This document shows positions 59,223 to 60,000 of a stretch of DNA of 60,000 nt, piece by piece (position 1 is the stretch's first letter; the number at the start of each line of letters is the position of its first letter). The position numbers were made by a program, and so were the translations under genes. The notes under the pieces were generated by a model, which saw nothing but the letters and a program-made list of their open reading frames with translations, searched no databases and was not told the DNA's origin. Origin of the DNA: Owenia fusiformis (Eukaryota > Annelida > Polychaeta > Sabellida > Oweniidae); contig CAIIXF020000005.1 of NCBI GenBank assembly GCA_903813345.2, positions 8,995,375-9,055,374 of the forward strand, written 5' to 3'.

Positions 59223-59329
59223 AGTGTGTGCATTGTACATGTTTATGTCTAGAAATAAATCAGGTAAATCTAATGAACACTCCAGTCAGTGTTCACTTAA
59301 AGGGAGACTTTTTTATCTACTATTTTTTT

Positions 59330-60000
59330 ATCGTACCTAATAAAGGTACGATATTGTCGTCAGCTTGACGGGCGGGCGAGCGGGCGGGCGGCGGGCGGGC
59401 GGCGTCTCATTTTTCAGCTTATCGTACCTAATAAAGGTACGATATTGTCGTCAGCTTGACGGGCGGGCGGGCGTCGGGCGGGCAGGCGGCGTCTCATTTT
59501 TCAGCTTGTCTACAGGTTTCCAGCCAAACCATTTGACAACAACTGATTAGTTTTTGGGCATTCTGGGTAAATTTTAAGGTGGCCATTTTGGATTTTCCGT
59601 CCTAAAATCTTCACTTTCAAGACTTGTCTACAGGTTTCCAGCCAAACCATTTGACGGATTCATCTGAAATTTTCAGGGATGTTTCTACGTATCAAAGTTA
59701 AGAACTGATTAGTTTTTTGGCATTCTGGGTAAAATTTAAGGTGGCCATTTTGGATTTTCCGTCCTAAAATCTTCACTTTCAAGACTTGTCTACGGGTTTC
59801 CAGCCAAACCATTTGACGGATTCATTTGAAATTTACAGGGATGTTTCTACATATCAAAGTTAACAACTGATTAGTTTTTGGGCATTCTGGGTTAATTTTA
59901 AGGTGCCCATTTTGGATTTTCCGTCCTAAAATCTTCACTTTCAAGACTTGTCTACAGGTTTCCAACCAAACCATTTGAAGGATTCATCTGAAATTTTCAG
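59330..60000. repeat. Second palindrome-headed 162-bp repeat element, cut by the window end
   Basis: The palindromic head ATCGTACCTAATAAAGGTAC occurs twice (59330 and 59421), each followed by a GGGCGGGCGGGCG-rich tract. 162-bp-type units follow, the first with an internal deletion (CATTTGACAACAACTGATTA). The unit sequence is nearly the same as in the copy at 41214. The element continues past the window. Confidence 0.8.

Larger units (their letters stand above)
57870..60000. other. Downstream repeat-rich DNA to the window end
   Basis: A worn MULE-like left end (57899-57970), a TA element (58244-58872), a family E MITE (59010-59222) and the palindrome-headed 162-bp repeat element (59330 to the end). 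No gene seen. Confidence 0.6.

Overview
This is AT-rich animal nuclear DNA with GT-AG introns, dense short interspersed transposons, minisatellites and LINE remnants. It has no prokaryotic features. The channel and actin-regulator genes and the repeat style fit a marine invertebrate, perhaps a lophotrochozoan, but the species cannot be fixed from the sequence alone.

The dominant feature is a 24-exon TRPM-family cation-channel gene on the + strand (start 5081, stop 43178). Its reading frame closes exactly across all splice junctions (4089 nt, 1362 aa). It has the N-terminal TRPM homology region, six membrane segments, the Ca2+-site residues of the TRPM2/4/5/8 branch, a Gly-Glu-Leu selectivity-filter motif, a TRP helix and a C-terminal tail with a nearly perfect 40-residue tandem duplication. 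It has no Nudix or kinase domain. Intron 15 (about 14 kb) holds an intact single-exon type II membrane, glycosyltransferase-like gene (21485-22675) and a dead LINE. Intron 2 is a 40/48-bp minisatellite. Intron 7 is a 94-bp array made of copies of the start of exon 8 together with its splice acceptor.

Downstream, BRK1 (the small WAVE-complex subunit) lies on the - strand in three exons (51495 to 48875). Its intron 1 carries a 77-bp tandem array with an hAT-like insertion. A second, two-exon, type II membrane glycosyltransferase lies on the + strand (56148-57869) and may have an upstream untranslated exon near 54.1-54.4 kb.

The rest is mobile DNA, often with readable target-site duplications: TA mariner-like elements, TTAA elements (one carrying a tRNA-like gene, one of 3.5 kb carrying several unrecognised minus-strand exon-like segments), a 5-bp-TSD element with CACGGTG ends like Transib/RAG-type transposons, a 10-bp-TSD MULE-like element containing an exon-like segment, and a TTA-TSD Harbinger-like element. 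The protein-coding genes show no shared pathway. The strongest leads are the decoy splice-acceptor array, the two cargo-bearing transposons, the tRNA-bearing MITE and the Transib-like element.
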